Position numbers and translations under genes: made by a program. Under the pieces are notes generated by a model that did no database searches, was not told the origin of the DNA, and worked only from the letters and a program-made list of their open reading frames with translations. Below, piece by piece: positions 26,366 to 40,900 of a stretch of DNA of 64,000 nucleotides. Source of the DNA: Antedon mediterranea (taxonomy: Eukaryota > Echinodermata > Crinoidea > Comatulida > Antedonidae); assembly GCF_964355755.1 (NCBI RefSeq), contig NC_092675.1, forward strand, positions 28,418,912-28,482,911, given 5' to 3'. How positions within the stretch are numbered: the stretch's first letter is position 1; the number at the start of each line of letters is the position of its first letter.

Positions 26366-27955
26366 GGTATAATATTGCAAATCGGCAGCCGGAAATGAAA
26401 TAAGATGCATTAAATAGAATAAAATAAAACACACATTTTACAAAATACATTGAAACACATAGCAATGTAAAAGAAAAAATTAAAATAGTCAAATAGCAAG
26501 TCCTAACCAAAAAAATGAAAACAACCAGAATTTATAATGAAGTATTGGCCTATTGCATCTTGCATCTTGAAATCAAGATCAAAATAATTACATTCAGTAC
26601 AATAACCGACAAACGAAATCGAGCACTTCTTTAAATGGTTCCATTTTTACTCCTATCCCATTAAAGCAATTATCTTGAAATATTAAACATATGATTGAAA
26701 CTGTCAAAATGAGTTGGAAATACTAATCATTGAAACGGGTATACTGGTAATAATCCAAAACCACCAACATGACAGGAAATTTAATTAATATATCTGTTAT
26801 CATTGTTTAGCTTAATATCGGGCCTTTGGGTTTAGATGTCAGAAAAAAAATAATTAATTACATCTTTCAAATGAATACGGTACTACATTTTACCGAAAAG
26901 AGAGATTATAACCTAAAAAGAATTTTTGTTTTAGAAACAATGTTAGGGCCTATATTTAAACATGATTTTAAAATTATATCTTTTTTAAAGGGCCTATTTT
27001 ACAAATGTACGGACCGGACCGAAAAAGCATATTGTATAGGAATAAAAAATAAGTAGGCCCGTGTTATTATTATTATAGGCCTAAATGACATTATTAACAA
27101 TATAAATCACGATAGGCTAGCTGCCAACAGTTACTAAGACTATAACTTGCATTAGTGTTGAACTGGCGATAGAGAACGTGAGAAACACACATCTTGTCCA
27201 TGCCAGAAATCATGTTACATGTAACATTGCCATCAACTGAGCGTAGACATGTCCCCCCGGGGGAGTATATCACAGGAAGGATTTCTGATGTACTTCCTAA
27301 AACTTTTTTGAACACTACTAATCTACATACCTCCATCAAACGTATATTTCGTTTCTCATCAATGATAAGTTTAGCAAGATAATGAATGTTTCCGTTGTCT
27401 TGTGTTTAGGATCTGACTCAAAATTATTTCAAGTTTGAATTATATTCTTTCTACACAGCGGCAGATACCTTTCTTTTTTGTAGTACCTAAGTATCTCAAA
27501 CATATAAACATTTTTTCTTTAATTACGTTGACCACGTATTGGGATGATAAGTGTTTAAATGTAGGTGGTATGACATACTTCTGAAAGATGCGGTACACGT
27601 GTGGAATTTATGTTTAAACATTGCCTTTAGGATCAGGACATCACGGTTACTTTTAAAAATGTATGGTATTTTAATAACAAATGATTACAAAATGTATTAA
27701 TATCTTTTTGAACGTATTTTATTGTTTTTATTTTGGCCACGTGAACGAAATTTACATTTCACAACTTATAATTTGATAAATCTTTCTAGGCCTACTAAAG
27801 AAGATATACATGGTCAAATCAGATAAGCGTATTTTCATTCTTCCCTGGTTAAATCCATAAATAAATACTGTAAACTAAATTCCAAAATACAAGAGGAAAT
27901 ATAGTTTCTACGAGTTTGTATAAATCAACCGTATTATTACTCCATTCTTAACCAA
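26366..27955. other. Intergenic DNA, no gene seen
   Basis: AT-rich. Frames of up to about 83 codons have no recognisable features. Confidence 0.35.
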
Positions 27956-28022
27956 CCGTCGCGCGCTCTCGACTCGAAGTTTGCGTCGATTCGCCACACT
28001 TGCGCGCTGCACGCGATCACGT
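27956..28022. promoter_or_regulatory. CpG-rich patch about 1 kb upstream of the BMP3/GDF10-type gene
   Basis: About a dozen CpG dinucleotides lie in 67 bases (CGTCGCGCGCTCTCGACTCG and onward) in otherwise CpG-poor, AT-rich DNA. It ends about 975 bp before the start codon at 28998. It could mark a promoter or 5' UTR start. No TATA box or transcription start can be fixed from sequence. Confidence 0.3.
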
Positions 28023-28997
28023 AATAAACGTGTATTCATTGTCAATACAAAACACATCCTGTTCTAGGTTACGATTATTCTAATAGCTTGATAATTTGAC
28101 TTTAATCTTTTACAACAACTTACTTCCGAATAGTTCAATTGCTAATGAAGCACAGTCGAACCCCAGTAATAAATCAAGTGCAGATTTATTTATTTCAATA
28201 TGCATGATATACGACTCATAATTGAGTTCTTATAAATATAACATTGTGCCACACGTCGCTCATTACTGTATTAGCCACTGTTCCAAACAACCACTGTGTT
28301 TCGCACGACTTTTCACACATAAAAACTAAAGCAAAACTTTTGCTTCATAAGTGTATACGTTCCTCAGGGAGGTTGTAGCTTACATCATTAAAGCATTCAA
28401 AAATTGTTAAATTTAATTATTATATTTTGAAACGTTTGTAAGCCTGTAGAATTGGAGAATGATATAGAGTGCGATTAAACAATTACTTTTCTATCAGTCG
28501 ATTCCATTTTAGCTTTTACCCAGCTGGTGTGGTTTCCATACTCGTCTCTGATTGGTCGCATGGGACTTCTAGTTATGACGTTGAATATTTCTCGTAGGCC
28601 TACCCATTGCTTGTTGAAAATGCAATTATTATTTTAGCTATACACTATTGCTATATATCCTCGCGAGTCGAGTCACCTGTGTTTTAACAAATGCGTTATT
28701 TTAAGTTCAAGCTTGCTACGGAAACGACGAGCAGTGTGGACTGACGAGGTAAGGCGGTCGTTTATCTGACATCCTTAAAGCAACTTTGGAAATAGTGTGG
28801 ATAGTATCCACTTGGATCCTTCAGTATTATTTTTGAGTTTGAACGCGTTACAGATGTTTACATTGGATTAAAGTTTTATTATAATACTTTTCAAAACGAT
28901 TTTCTAGATAGCTACGAAAAATAAAGCTTATCAGGATACTTTATACATTCATCTATTGTGTGTGACATAAAAAATACAAATTATCGTAATTGCAAAC

Positions 28998-29286
28998 ATG
29001 GTGATTGTGAAAGCGTGTGTGGTGTTTTTATTCACAACCATGATAGCCGCTGCAGAGTTTACGGCATTGCAGGAAATTCTCTCAGGAAAATCAGCGGTAA
29101 GCTCCAAGTCGGACGGCCTGTTTGCAAGCCTTCAGGCGAAAATCCCAGCAGACCCTGTTGGCCGATCAAGGAAAGACAAATCTAACAAACCACATCGCTA
29201 CATTCTACGGATATTGGAACCTCTCGTAAAAAACGATACGGCGCTAGAAAAAGGCAGTACCGTATACAGTTTTGCAGCCGAAAAAA
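28998..29286 (+). CDS. bmp3/gdf10: BMP3/GDF10-type ligand, exon 1 (signal peptide and start of prodomain)
   Basis: This exon encodes residues 1-96 plus one base of codon 97. The ATG at 28998 has a strong context (CAAACATGG). The first 19 residues (MVIVKACVVFLFTTMIAAA) form a signal peptide. The region ends with a sequon at N79 and GSTVYSFAAEK at 86-96, equivalent to the GNTVRSF region at the same exon boundary in vertebrate BMP3. The donor is AAAAAA|gtaagt with the intron starting at 29287, phase 1. It joins the phase-1 acceptor at 56975 to give Lys97. The intron in between is 27.7 kb and carries a whole LTR retroelement. Splicing across it is inferred from matching phase and homology, not observed. 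Confidence 0.85.
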
Positions 29287-32200
29287 GTAAGTACAGTTAC
29301 TAACTATTAATAATTAATATTAATAAATTATACATATCTAATCAAATTGTAAAATCAATAGGCTGAGATATAATTTTAATGATAAAATAACGTTATTATT
29401 AATTTTAAAAGTGTTTCTAAGATCGTTTATTCATATTATGTGTTTCGGACAAAGCGTTAATTAAGGAGAAAAGTAACGGGCCTTTAAGGTCGCGAACTTG
29501 ACACAAGAAGGTGTGAAAAATATGTGACAACTTTTTGTAGTAATGATGTAAATGTGGTGTGAGCGCAATTAAAAACATGTATAGTATATAGTAGTAGTAT
29601 TTAGGCCCTATACCTGGCCTAAAATGAAGAACAATTTTCATTAAAGGAGAGGGGTGAGGCTTATGAGAGAGTTGTATTAGAAAAAGAAAAAAGGTAACAG
29701 AGTATAAAAATACATAATGCATACAATAAAGCTTTAAAGGGACAATACATGAAAATTAAATGAGCACCAACTTTTTAATTAGACCTACTATTGTCAGGTT
29801 ATAAGGGGTAGTATTTCGTTATTGGGTAACCATTGCTAGCTATGATGACCACGCCTATGCCAGAGACTGAACTGATAATAAATATGTAATTGCATTATAG
29901 ATGCAAAGAACTGAAACTATTTAAATACAGATGTTTTCAAATTATTTAAACTGCATTTAATTATTTCCGGTATCTATGGACTGTCATTGGTGTAAAGATT
30001 GTTTGACAACAGTACAGGGCATGGTTAAAAGGGGAGTGACATGATAAATTGAAAGATTTAAGTGGTCACGTATAATGTATTTGAAATGTAGGAACTTTGA
30101 AATAAATGGATATTTGTTTCCCAAGAGGGTTACTTTTCCTTTGCTCGGTATATTCGGTAAATCCCGGAATAAAGTGCTCCCGTAGCGATACACTTGAGTG
30201 CCAAACATCACGATTTATGTCGGATTACACCTGATCCAGGTGGAAACGAACTATATAGTTTTTAATCGGTTACTCCGAACAACATTTAAATTCATTATAG
30301 ATTTTAAAATCAATTGCTTCTAGATAATACTTCATAAAAGGGCATAGATTAATATATCAAATTGACCTCGTCCCATGAATCGAAATATTCACGTACCATC
30401 AATGTTGCATACGGTTCCATGATTAAATGAAACACAAAATGATTATATTCGATTACGCCTTTAATATTATCAAAATCGTGCCTACATTAAAGTGCGTTTA
30501 CATACATTTTGTTTGTTTCCTAAATAAAAATAAATAAAAATAAAATATACCAATTTGCGATCACGGCATTTTGGTGCTACAGGATTTTGAGCTGGTGTTA
30601 AGGAGCAATTACTCAACATTTTAGACCATTGGAAATCGTTTGTTTTACATAGAAGCCAAAGTATAACGTGTCACACGTAAATGTAGGCCTATCATCATTT
30701 TTTCAAAACTATTTCTGGTTTGAAGTTCTGGCAAAATATGAATTTTACAATAATAATTTTGCTTCTTTGTATAAAGTTTGTTTTTTGAAAAAAATGTGAA
30801 ACCACTTTCCATGGATATGATGAAACTTGAACCTAATTTACATAATGTATAAGAAATATTTGACCAATATCATACGATGGGTCATCCAAGCTACGTGGAA
30901 ATGTGCTGACTCGTATGGCCACATGTAAACGAACCAAAACAACACGAAAGTAATTTTTAGTCATTATCGGATCTAAATTTATCGATTTTCAATTGATTAA
31001 TAATATTTAAAATGGTTGAATCATGAAACGATTAGTTCCCATCAGTCTGAAAAGTAAAAAATGAGTAAAAATATGGTCTATCAGGCTTCACGTGAAATGT
31101 TTGTTTGTGTTAAGTGGAGTTCGTGCAGTGAAAATGTGTGATAACTAACGATATCTGGTACTTGATTTAGATCTAATTATAGGCTTGATTAAGACATTAT
31201 TTGTCACACGACCGACAGACAGATTTAGCCGCGCCTCTTACCGCCCCACTAAGCCCTAGGCTAACAACTCAAACCATTTCTAATTGTCTTTATCCTTATT
31301 AAACTACTGTATAACTGGAGTAGACACACATTTTATCTTGGGGTTGAGGACATAAAAGTTTAAATAAAGTTCGCAAGAATTATTATATTTTAATTATTTT
31401 TTAATATTTTGTAGTATGTGTTCCTAATAATAGGTTGACATGTAAACATAACGTTTCGATAGTTAGTTGCTGTCGATGCTGTATCTAATGTATCCAGTAT
31501 CACATGCAAATTCCATCATCTTATGTGTTTCACATGTGAAGCCTTTGAGCATATCCACATCCTTAACTCAACCTTCCATGATACAGACAACATGTAATAA
31601 AAGCCTATTGGACAAATATTGTCAAATCGGTCAGGATTATATCACTTATCGATACAATTTGCATCGATTTAATCATACCTCATAATGCAATTAATTTACT
31701 CATAATTTACTTGTTAAGGTATTAATATTAATCCGTTATAACGGTTTATTATTATTATTATCAATGGATTTCAATGATTAACTTATTGACAGTGGTCACT
31801 TAGGTCAATACTTTGTTTCCATGTTTTCGTCATTTGGGGATTTTAATTGTTAAATCTATTAAAAAGCACTTTTAGCAACAACTTGGAAGTACTCAGTAGT
31901 AATACAGGATTATGGAGCTCAATTACAGATTGTTTATTTACAAATAATTATTTAGAAATTAAAGCCAAAACGTATATTATTTTTAACCTAAATTGTGGGC
32001 TATATATGGAATATTACTGTAATAGACCTAATTATTTCCATTAAGGAAACTTCTGTACCATAATCATCATCTTTAATTGGTCAAAACTAAGGCCTAGAGA
32101 CAGCTTCTTGATTTCTTACTAGCCTACATTATTTTTCATTAATTGATTGTTTAAAACAAAGAATATAACTGTGTCAAAATACAATATGAGTTATTGACAT

Positions 32201-32656
32201 TTTATCTTCAAAATTCACAATAATTAAGATTTATGGTTTTTGTTTCTATTCATGATATTAAACATCGGATTGCTTGTTATTTATATTAAACTTTATTCGT
32301 TCGAAAGTAGCTAACGATGCTCTATCGTCTTTTTGTCAAATCACCAACTACCAACCCTCGGGCCATCTATGAACTAGACCACAATGACATACTATTAATT
32401 TAAACCTCGAAATATGCAAAATCACACCAATTTTAAAGGAAGAAATATACTCAAATGTCAAGTAATTTTATAGATACGATTTTAGATGAATAAGCAGGCA
32501 TGTTTAACGACGATGATAAGGCGTATTGATAAATACCCTTCCAATTCCTTTATGCACTTTTAAAGTAGGCCTATTGCTAAAGAACTCTAACAATTTTAAA
32601 GATACTCGAGTCGGAAGCTCAACCAGTTCCAAAGAGGCCTATAAACATGGTCTTAA
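29287..32656 (+). other. Start of 27.7-kb intron 1 of the BMP3/GDF10-type gene
   Basis: AT-rich intronic DNA. Near 29736 a GGGACAATACAT stretch repeats part of the terminal sequence of the element at 32657, possibly a solo fragment of that family. Frames of up to 101 codons lack features. Nothing else is supported. Confidence 0.45.
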
Positions 32657-33204
32657 AGATGTATTGTCCCTTTGACTAATTCCAAAAAAATAAAAAATAA
32701 AAGATTTTGAAAAAAGGTGGCTCATTTTGAAGTATCATAATAATTATTAACTATCACCAAAAAATTTTCGAAAAAAAAAATCATTTAACTGAAATACAGA
32801 CGTTGTTTTTGTTAAAAAAATAACTTTGACTTCCAGTCAAAGTTTTCGATAAAAACATATGCCATAATGAAACGCGCTTGTTAGGCTACTCTGTATCCAT
32901 AATAATAAAACTTCCTTATGATCCGTGTGAAAATACCTTCTCAACCGTGACAAGTTGTAATCAATCCTAATTAACGTATGCATAATGCGTACTCATGGTT
33001 TGAAATCTTTGTTTACTTTTGCTTGCGATGATTTTCTAGATGAAATGTAATCAAACTAATTTACCTGTTAATTACGTAAACTTGTTGTTTTTAGCTCGAA
33101 TTTTCGACTTAAAGTGAATAACTTTAATATTACTTTGATATGGCCACTTTAAATTTAGAATATTTTGACCTTCATTTTTTTGTGTTTCAAGGGACAATAC
33201 ATCT
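32657..33204. mobile_element. TTAA-flanked inverted-repeat DNA element
   Basis: AGATGTATTGTCCCTT at 32657 is matched by its exact complement ending at 33204, and both ends abut TTAA (32653-32656 and 33205-33208). Including TTAA, the perfect complementarity spans 22 bp. TTAA duplication is typical of the piggyBac group. The 548-bp interior is AT-rich with no transposase, so the element is non-autonomous. Confidence 0.75.
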
Positions 33205-34683
33205 TTAAGAATTAATCATAAGATAAGAAACAAGACAAACCAAATCCCTCTTTGAGATTTCAAATTAGTTGGAATGTTAAGGAGTAGGCCTACTAGCCAT
33301 TTTACATGGATGAAATCGAAGATGTTCTTTCTTATAGAGAAAGTTTCCATTAAGTTATATTTATACAGCGACGTCAAACATTCTTTCAGACTTACTTTAC
33401 AATTTCCAAATTCCAGATAATTTAGAAAATATTGTTTAAGATTTTTTGAAACAAATCTTAAAAATGGAATCATTCAACAAGCAATGCTGAATTCCTAAAT
33501 CTTGATCTATTTACAGATTTTAATTCGTTTATAATATTAAAATAATACGATTATCCAATAACAGTTCTCAGCTTCCCACTGAGTATCTGATTTGATTTCT
33601 ACTGTTTTTGACCGATTTTAGGAGACAATCTTTTTTATTTTAGAAATTTGATATTTTCTTATGTTTTAACCACCTGATACAGCAACGCTATTTAATGAGA
33701 TTTACAATTATAATAATATGAGTACTCTGAAAATAGCAACATTCAAATGTTTCTTTTTAAGGTGTTTATCTTTGAATCTTGGACCTGTCAGCCTGTGCTC
33801 AGCAAGTCAACATTTCACGTGGCGCTAGCCCAGTGAACCTATTTGAAAAAGGTCATTAGTAAAACTAACATTAGTGTAAATTCACATTTTTGTATATCGC
33901 CATCAGCGAGTGGTTTTATCTTTCCGTGTAGTTCATCATATATACTTCTGTAGGTCGTTATATACTTGTAACAATGCGTGTTAATAGGCTACATAACATA
34001 TTCAAGTTCATTATATTCCCAGCGATGCATTTGCCTGCGGCTAGATATTGAGCAAATACCGAGGGTGCAGTATTTACACAGAATGGAACACCAACCGAGA
34101 TTCAAGCCAATGCGGGTTACTCTAGTTAAATTGTGTAGAAAAGTCTATAGAAAGATTAAATTGTCACGAGAGAGGCCTGAAGGGTGTTAAAGAATGGATT
34201 AATGAATGGATGAAATAAATACATGTAACAGAAGAAAATTACTACAAATATATTACAACTAAACGTGATGTGTTAAACTGGCAAAAGTGTCATTGCGTGA
34301 GAAATCATAACAGTTTTAAGTAACTTTTGAGAGAATATTCTTAAAAACTTGTACAGGAAGTTACGTGTCAGAATATGAACTGCAGTAGCCAACTATAATA
34401 AAAGTTGTTGTCTATAAGGTTAGTGACCCTTAGACCTATTAATAATAATTTAAATAAACAATAATAAGATTAAGCTTTCAAATTAAAGTCCTAAACCATG
34501 GAATTTATTAGGTCCATGTTAAGGAGAATTTACCCTTAATCTTATAAACCATACAAAATTGATTATTGAATTACATAATCATAAGATCTATGTATATGCT
34601 GATGTAATGATACCAAATGTTCTATATTGTATTGAGTGTATTGTGGCCGGTGGTAGGGAACATGTGTGTACGCCCTTTTAACA

Positions 34684-34792
34684 TTGGTTCTCATAGACCA
34701 AACGCAAGCGAGTTAACCAATCATAAGCGACATTTCGGATGATCCTTCAAATCACTTGCGTTGCGCTTATGTCCTTGCGAGTGAGAACCAAG
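34684..34792. mobile_element. GCKTGGTTCCCACTAG MITE, short copy
   Basis: The left end reads TTGGTTCTCATAG and the right end GAGTGAGAACCAAG. The interior AACCAATCATAAGCGACA matches the family core. About 109 bp, internally deleted relative to the 177-bp form. Confidence 0.65.
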
Positions 34793-34797
34793 AATTA

Positions 34798-34907
34798 AGC
34801 TTGAATATAGGAGTTGACCAATCACAAACGACAGCTTGAAAGGTACACGCGGGTAAATTACTTGCAGCGCGCGCTTTATTTTGCGTCCGAGTGGAAATCA
34901 AGTTTGT
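34798..34907. mobile_element. GCKTGGTTCCCACTAG MITE, decayed copy
   Basis: AGTTGACCAATCACAAACGACAG is the family core, and the right end is GTCCGAGTGGAAATCAAG. The left end has lost most of GGTTCCCAC. It lies directly next to the copy at 34684, so the two may be a tandem or nested pair. Confidence 0.5.
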
Positions 34908-37900
34908 GACGCGTCAAATTCATTCGTATACAGATACACTTAATGTATTTTGTATCGTAAAGCTATGATGGGCATTTCTGCATTCTATACCAACATTTAA
35001 ATAATATAATATAATTCAGTTATTATGATAATTTTACATAATGTCTTAATGCAGGCGGTATATCGTGTGTATGAATATTAATGCAAATGAACCTAAGGGT
35101 ATATCGAGCATACAACCTTAATAACAAATGTAATTATTCACTTCAAACACAATTATGTCGGAAAAATGTCGGCACCCTGGAACAGATACATTAGTCCTAG
35201 ACCTGTAGTCTATAATCGAACGCCATCAAATTCAGTAGGCCTACATTTAGTGCATTCATGTGTACCCCGAACATGAATTATAATATCAGGAAAAAGTAAA
35301 ACATATCAACAGTAACTTTTTTTTAACTTGTGATTAAAACGATTAGGCCTACTTGTTTTTTGTTTGTTGTCTGTCTTCATTTCACGCTTAAAGTGTTCTT
35401 CTGAACTTTACTACGCATGTTAGCATTGATAGCAATGATTAAATTATTATAGACTCGAAAGTACCGCCGTAAACAAGATTATTATTATGCTTCCTGCTGC
35501 TCTTTCTGTTCTTAATTCTTGAAAAACAATATATTACTATCTTGTCATTTAGTTTACAGAAAACTAAGACTATTTCGGACTTATACAGTATACATTATAA
35601 TTTTTTTATTTTTTTTTTTTAATGTTGTGTCTTTTTTTGAAAAATTATTTCTAAATTTACTTATTTCTACTACATTTTCAAAATTGATTTTTAAATTTTA
35701 TTGTGCATAGTGTATTCTGTTTTTTATTACCTAACATTTTGCTAAATATTGTTTTATAAACGTTTTTTTTTAAATATTTATTTTCTTTTCTGCATGTCAT
35801 GCTCTTTTCATTGTTTTTTTACATTATTATGTTATTTCATTTTTATACTAGTATATTTATTTGGACAATAAATGAATGGTTATGAGTATAGTAATGATAA
35901 TAGGGCCTAATGCTTATATGAAAAAAAAAGTATCAAGAGAGATCTTCGTAATGTCAAGCAACCATGCATGTGATTGTGATCCTTAATAAACCTATTTCTT
36001 CAATTACTTAACTCTGTAACTTCGGTTTCATAAATACAGATATCATAGATAAATATGCGGTGTATTTCTTTGTTACATATTCATAAAAATATTGATTAGG
36101 ATTGATTAACAGCGGGATGCCTATGAACTGGATATGATCAGTGCCCTATATCAGCGGGTTATCAATCTTAGTTAGAAATATCTTAATATCTTACCATAGA
36201 TTGAACTCAATAAGACCTGAAGACAAACGAATTTCAAACGACACCGTAGCCTCCAGACTCAGTCAGTGATATAACTACAATATATTCCTAACTAGTCTAA
36301 TTCCATTAAAGAAATATATTTCATGAAACTGTACACGTTTCGACAAGACGTTATGTTAGCTATTTTTGTTGAAAATTCAATTAGTTAAGAGTTTTATTTC
36401 CAGTTTCACCCTTTCAGTATAACATATATCATTTTTATTGACTACTTGCTTCTATTTTGTAATTGATGTAAATGTTTTAAGGGTTTTGTGTATATTAGCG
36501 TTATCCTTTCTATAAATAAACAAAGAAATTAAAAAGCAATGGTAAATTTACAAGACCTTTTTATTTAGTTGTTGAATTGCACACACAAAATGCGATGGGG
36601 TCTATTAAAAAAAAAAACATAAAATGTTGAAAAAAAATTTTTTTTTTAATACGAAACTAGCATATCTAGACCGCAAATTCATATTTAATTTATTTGTTTC
36701 CTGAAAATAGTGATTTTTTTGTATAATAACCTACAGTGTTAATTCATTTTAAGAGAGTAGGCCTATATAATTTTATTATCACTGGCCTTCAGTAAAATCG
36801 TATTTTGTTGTTTTCTTAAGAAACAAACGTTTGATAATTGTATTTCATGGTCTGTGGACTTCAACATTTTATTTGCGTCAATTTTTAATTAATAAATACC
36901 AAGGTCAATGAATATTCTTAACCAAGCAGCTAAATATTAAAAACATAATTGGCATTTTAAAATATAAATAATATACAACAGTTTGATGTAAACATGAGCC
37001 TCAATTTAATGACAAAGAATTGATAATTTTAAGAGAGTGACTTAGAAAGAAAGTACATAACGTTTAAACTAATGCAGACATCTAAATATATCTGAAATGT
37101 TTAATATCATGAATCCGCAATAATATTTAAAAAAGAAAGGGAATGTATCCTACATACGTAAACTAAAATGAGTTGACATAAATATAAAACATTATAATTA
37201 TTTAGTTATTACGTAGTTATATCATTTTAAAGTTGAAATATGTTTATATATAATATTATATTATTGTATATATAATACGTTTAGAATAGTCTGTATAGTT
37301 GGAATATGAGAAATAGCAGGTTTTTGTCAAATAAAATGCACAAACAACTAGTTATTCTTCTGCTTAAAGCATACAGTAATTATATAATATCAAAATATAG
37401 CAGATAATTGAGAAATACTATTTTCTGCACTGTAGGCTTACATCATAAAAGAATTATTATTATATTATTATAAATGTTGATATAGGCCATTTCTGTTTAT
37501 ACTATCACAAATGTGTTAAGCAAAATAGATACTGTACAAATTGTTGGATGTTAGGTTGCAGGGGTTACCAGGATGTTTTGAGATTATTTAATCGAAAATC
37601 ATAACATAGGCCTAAATACATTTAGCAACAGTTACTAAAATCTTGGTGGCAAACAGCGTTAGTTTGATTTGTAATATTTGATCATGCAGTGATAATCAAC
37701 ATCAACCTCTTCAAATAATCAGAGAGCCTCCAAACCTGCAGAGATGCATTACTACCGCCAGGTGGACTCTACTGCTTTAGAGGAAATGATCTCTAGAGCT
37801 TGGCAATGAAATTTCGGCAGATCTGCTCCATAACCTCTGGGTCAACTTTACAATTTAATAAAGCGTCTCTAACAGATGTTACAGGCTAGTTACCCTGTTG

Positions 37901-40900
37901 CTTAGTGTCAGCTTTCATTAAAAGAATCACCGATAAAAAATGAATCTATGGAGTATGATTAATATATTTTGACAATCACAATGTAACAAGTTACGAAAAA
38001 GTCATCTTGTTAAAAAAGTTCAAAAGCACGCTCGCGGCTTTGGAGCTGCGTAAGACCACTCAGCGACTCTCATAATTGAAATTCCTGTCTTTTATAGCGG
38101 ACATCATATCATCATTACAACTATTACAAGTAAAGGGCATACTGAGATTATCGGCAGGTTTCCAAAAGTGTGTAATTCTTTCTAAAGGTATGAATCATGA
38201 TGATGGCCGAGGAAACGAGTGTTTTATCGCGTAACTTACTTCACTATCCCAGAGGAGGCAACACTATAGAGAGATACTACAAATTGTTACCTAAATTCAC
38301 TTTGTCCATAAACAAAAGAGTTTTACTATTAATAAAGTTTTTTTTTTTTACGCGTTGAGAAAATATTTTCTAATATGGCATTTACAGATTTATGATTTTC
38401 CCTTAACGTATTAATAATGTCCTAAAAGACTAATACATTTTTACCTAATGCTGTTTCTTCAAACCGAAACACTTTTGAATAACATGATATTTTCTTACGC
38501 ATTGTTAAGTAAATTTGATCAAAATAGCTTTTCCCCAAGCCAATTTAGATATTGAATAAAGCAAGTAAAAAGCATCAAACCTTCTTTATGTTGACATTTA
38601 CCTTTATCGGGTTAAATTTAACTAGAATTAAATATAATTCGCCAAAGTTATAATGAAGGTAAAAAAATGAGAGTCTTAAATTATTTATAGAACTTGTTAG
38701 CAAGAAACCGTCAGGTAATGGATAGCAAAACAAGTCTAAGTATCACAAAATTAATATAGTTTCATTAAATACCAATATTCTGCTTTCAATCAAATTGGTT
38801 CAGCGTACTTCTTTCAGTTTCGCTTTTAGTTATCAGTCTGTGTAAGTATAACACCAGTTCTGTCAAGATAGAAAATACTTTCTTGTTGGTTAAACATTAA
38901 ATGCCCCTCCTCCCCTGCCTCTAAATAAGACAGAACAATCAAATAGATAGAAAATTATGTTAATTCATGAAGAAACCTTTAAGTTCAGGCCATTTTTACA
39001 ATTTGTCAAAATCCTGGTTCCGTACACGAATTTTTGATGCGAGTTCAAATGAGTGTTGAAGCACGACGTATGTATCAACTATATGTGACTCTTCTCGTAG
39101 TGTACTTTGATAACATTACTAGGGAATCAATTTCTGTTTGTATATCTATTACGGCTATTAGTATCTAATGGCCTGAAAGTTTGTCAACGAACGCCTGGGG
39201 ATTCTGACTTTAGGATCATCGTTCGATTGATCCAAATACTCTTTAGTTTTGTAGTTGGCTAATGATTTTAAAATAATGTATGGTAATCTGTGATTACGTT
39301 AAAATGCAAGCCTTGATAAATACATCCGATGGCTTTATTTCATCAATTATCAACTATTTAATTTGGAACTTTAACTCGACAAAAAACGTTTATTAAAAAA
39401 GTGTTTATTATGCGCATGCGCTACACAATATTCCACATGCATGAACATAATTATTTGACTTTGAGAAATCTAACAATTTAATAATCATCACCTCTTCCAT
39501 AAATTTTAGTTTGTTAATGTTATTTTATGTCATCATATCGCTTGGAACTAAAATACGATGAATTTTAAAATAAAAAAATATTCTGTGTAAAATTCAATCT
39601 TGTTTAACCCAATCATGACAAACCCTACCGGGCCGTAAGCATTATTTTTTCCTATGAGGTTAAGGCAGAAATCGTGAATAATTCATTACATTAATTATTT
39701 TATTTTTTTATATAAAAAATGTATTGTTATTATTGCATTATTAATTATGTTTGCTGCTTTTTTTTCTTTTCAATCTCTTTCGTATTTTAAAGAATTCAGT
39801 ATCTTTTAATTATTGGTAAACATATTATTAAAAATAATTGATAATTTTTCTGAATTCCTCATGGATGTGTGCGACTATTTCCTGATTTCACTGTTTTTAA
39901 TTGTCACTGTCTTCAATTATTGTATTTTAAATGAAGATATTATAACTGCAATAAGTGATATCGTATCGTCTATAACGTGGATGGGTGTGATAAGAAAGTA
40001 ACAGGCGATCAAAAATAACCATCCACTTTGTTTTCCCATTCTAAACTATCTAATTTCTTCGTTTTGTGATTCCACCTGTTTTGCGGTAAAATTAAATTTT
40101 TTTACTTAAGAAAAGTCAGATTAATGTAATTAAGTAATTATTCGAACATGATCTCCAAGTACCTGGATAATTTAAAATACACATTAATTTGTTTAAATTT
40201 GCACCTGTTGCTGAAGAGGACTGTTACGTTTTCTTGTTTCCTGCGTTTGTTTGAAGTGACACGGGCTTAAGATGATTCATTCAACAGGCCTACATAATTT
40301 TAAATTCGATTTTCATTTTTTTGTTCCAAAGTGTATATATATATATATAATATTTGTTTAATAGGCATACATATTGGATTGTCATTATTCTGCATATTAC
40401 TCTGCATAGATACAGGATTCCTAGTCTATATTCTATTTCTGTAGCGTTTTCGTGGTAGTTTTGCCAAAAGATCAGAACCATTTAACTTGTTACTACTTCG
40501 CAGCAACCTTTGTTTTGTTGTTCTGTGTTTATATATCTATAGATTTGTTTCAATGGGCCTGTTAGTGGATAGCTGGTATCGGACGGTAGTCTTATCCACC
40601 AAAGTTGTGTTGGAATTGTATGTTGTGCCAAAAAATCAACCTATATCAACCTAATCTCCTGAGCACACTGCTCGTTCCGGGACAATGTAATCGAAGTATC
40701 CCGAATTTAAACTTACTTGGAGACGAGCTATGTGACTGTGACGTCATCAATTGTACTTTTGAACAATTTAATTTTTTTTCCCGAACTTTTTATGTTAAAC
40801 AGAATACCAGAAAAATATATTTATAATTTTTGATAAATATTGCTAATTATTGTTACATTGGGGTTGAAAACCACGACTGAGTTTTCTAATTTTTTTATAA

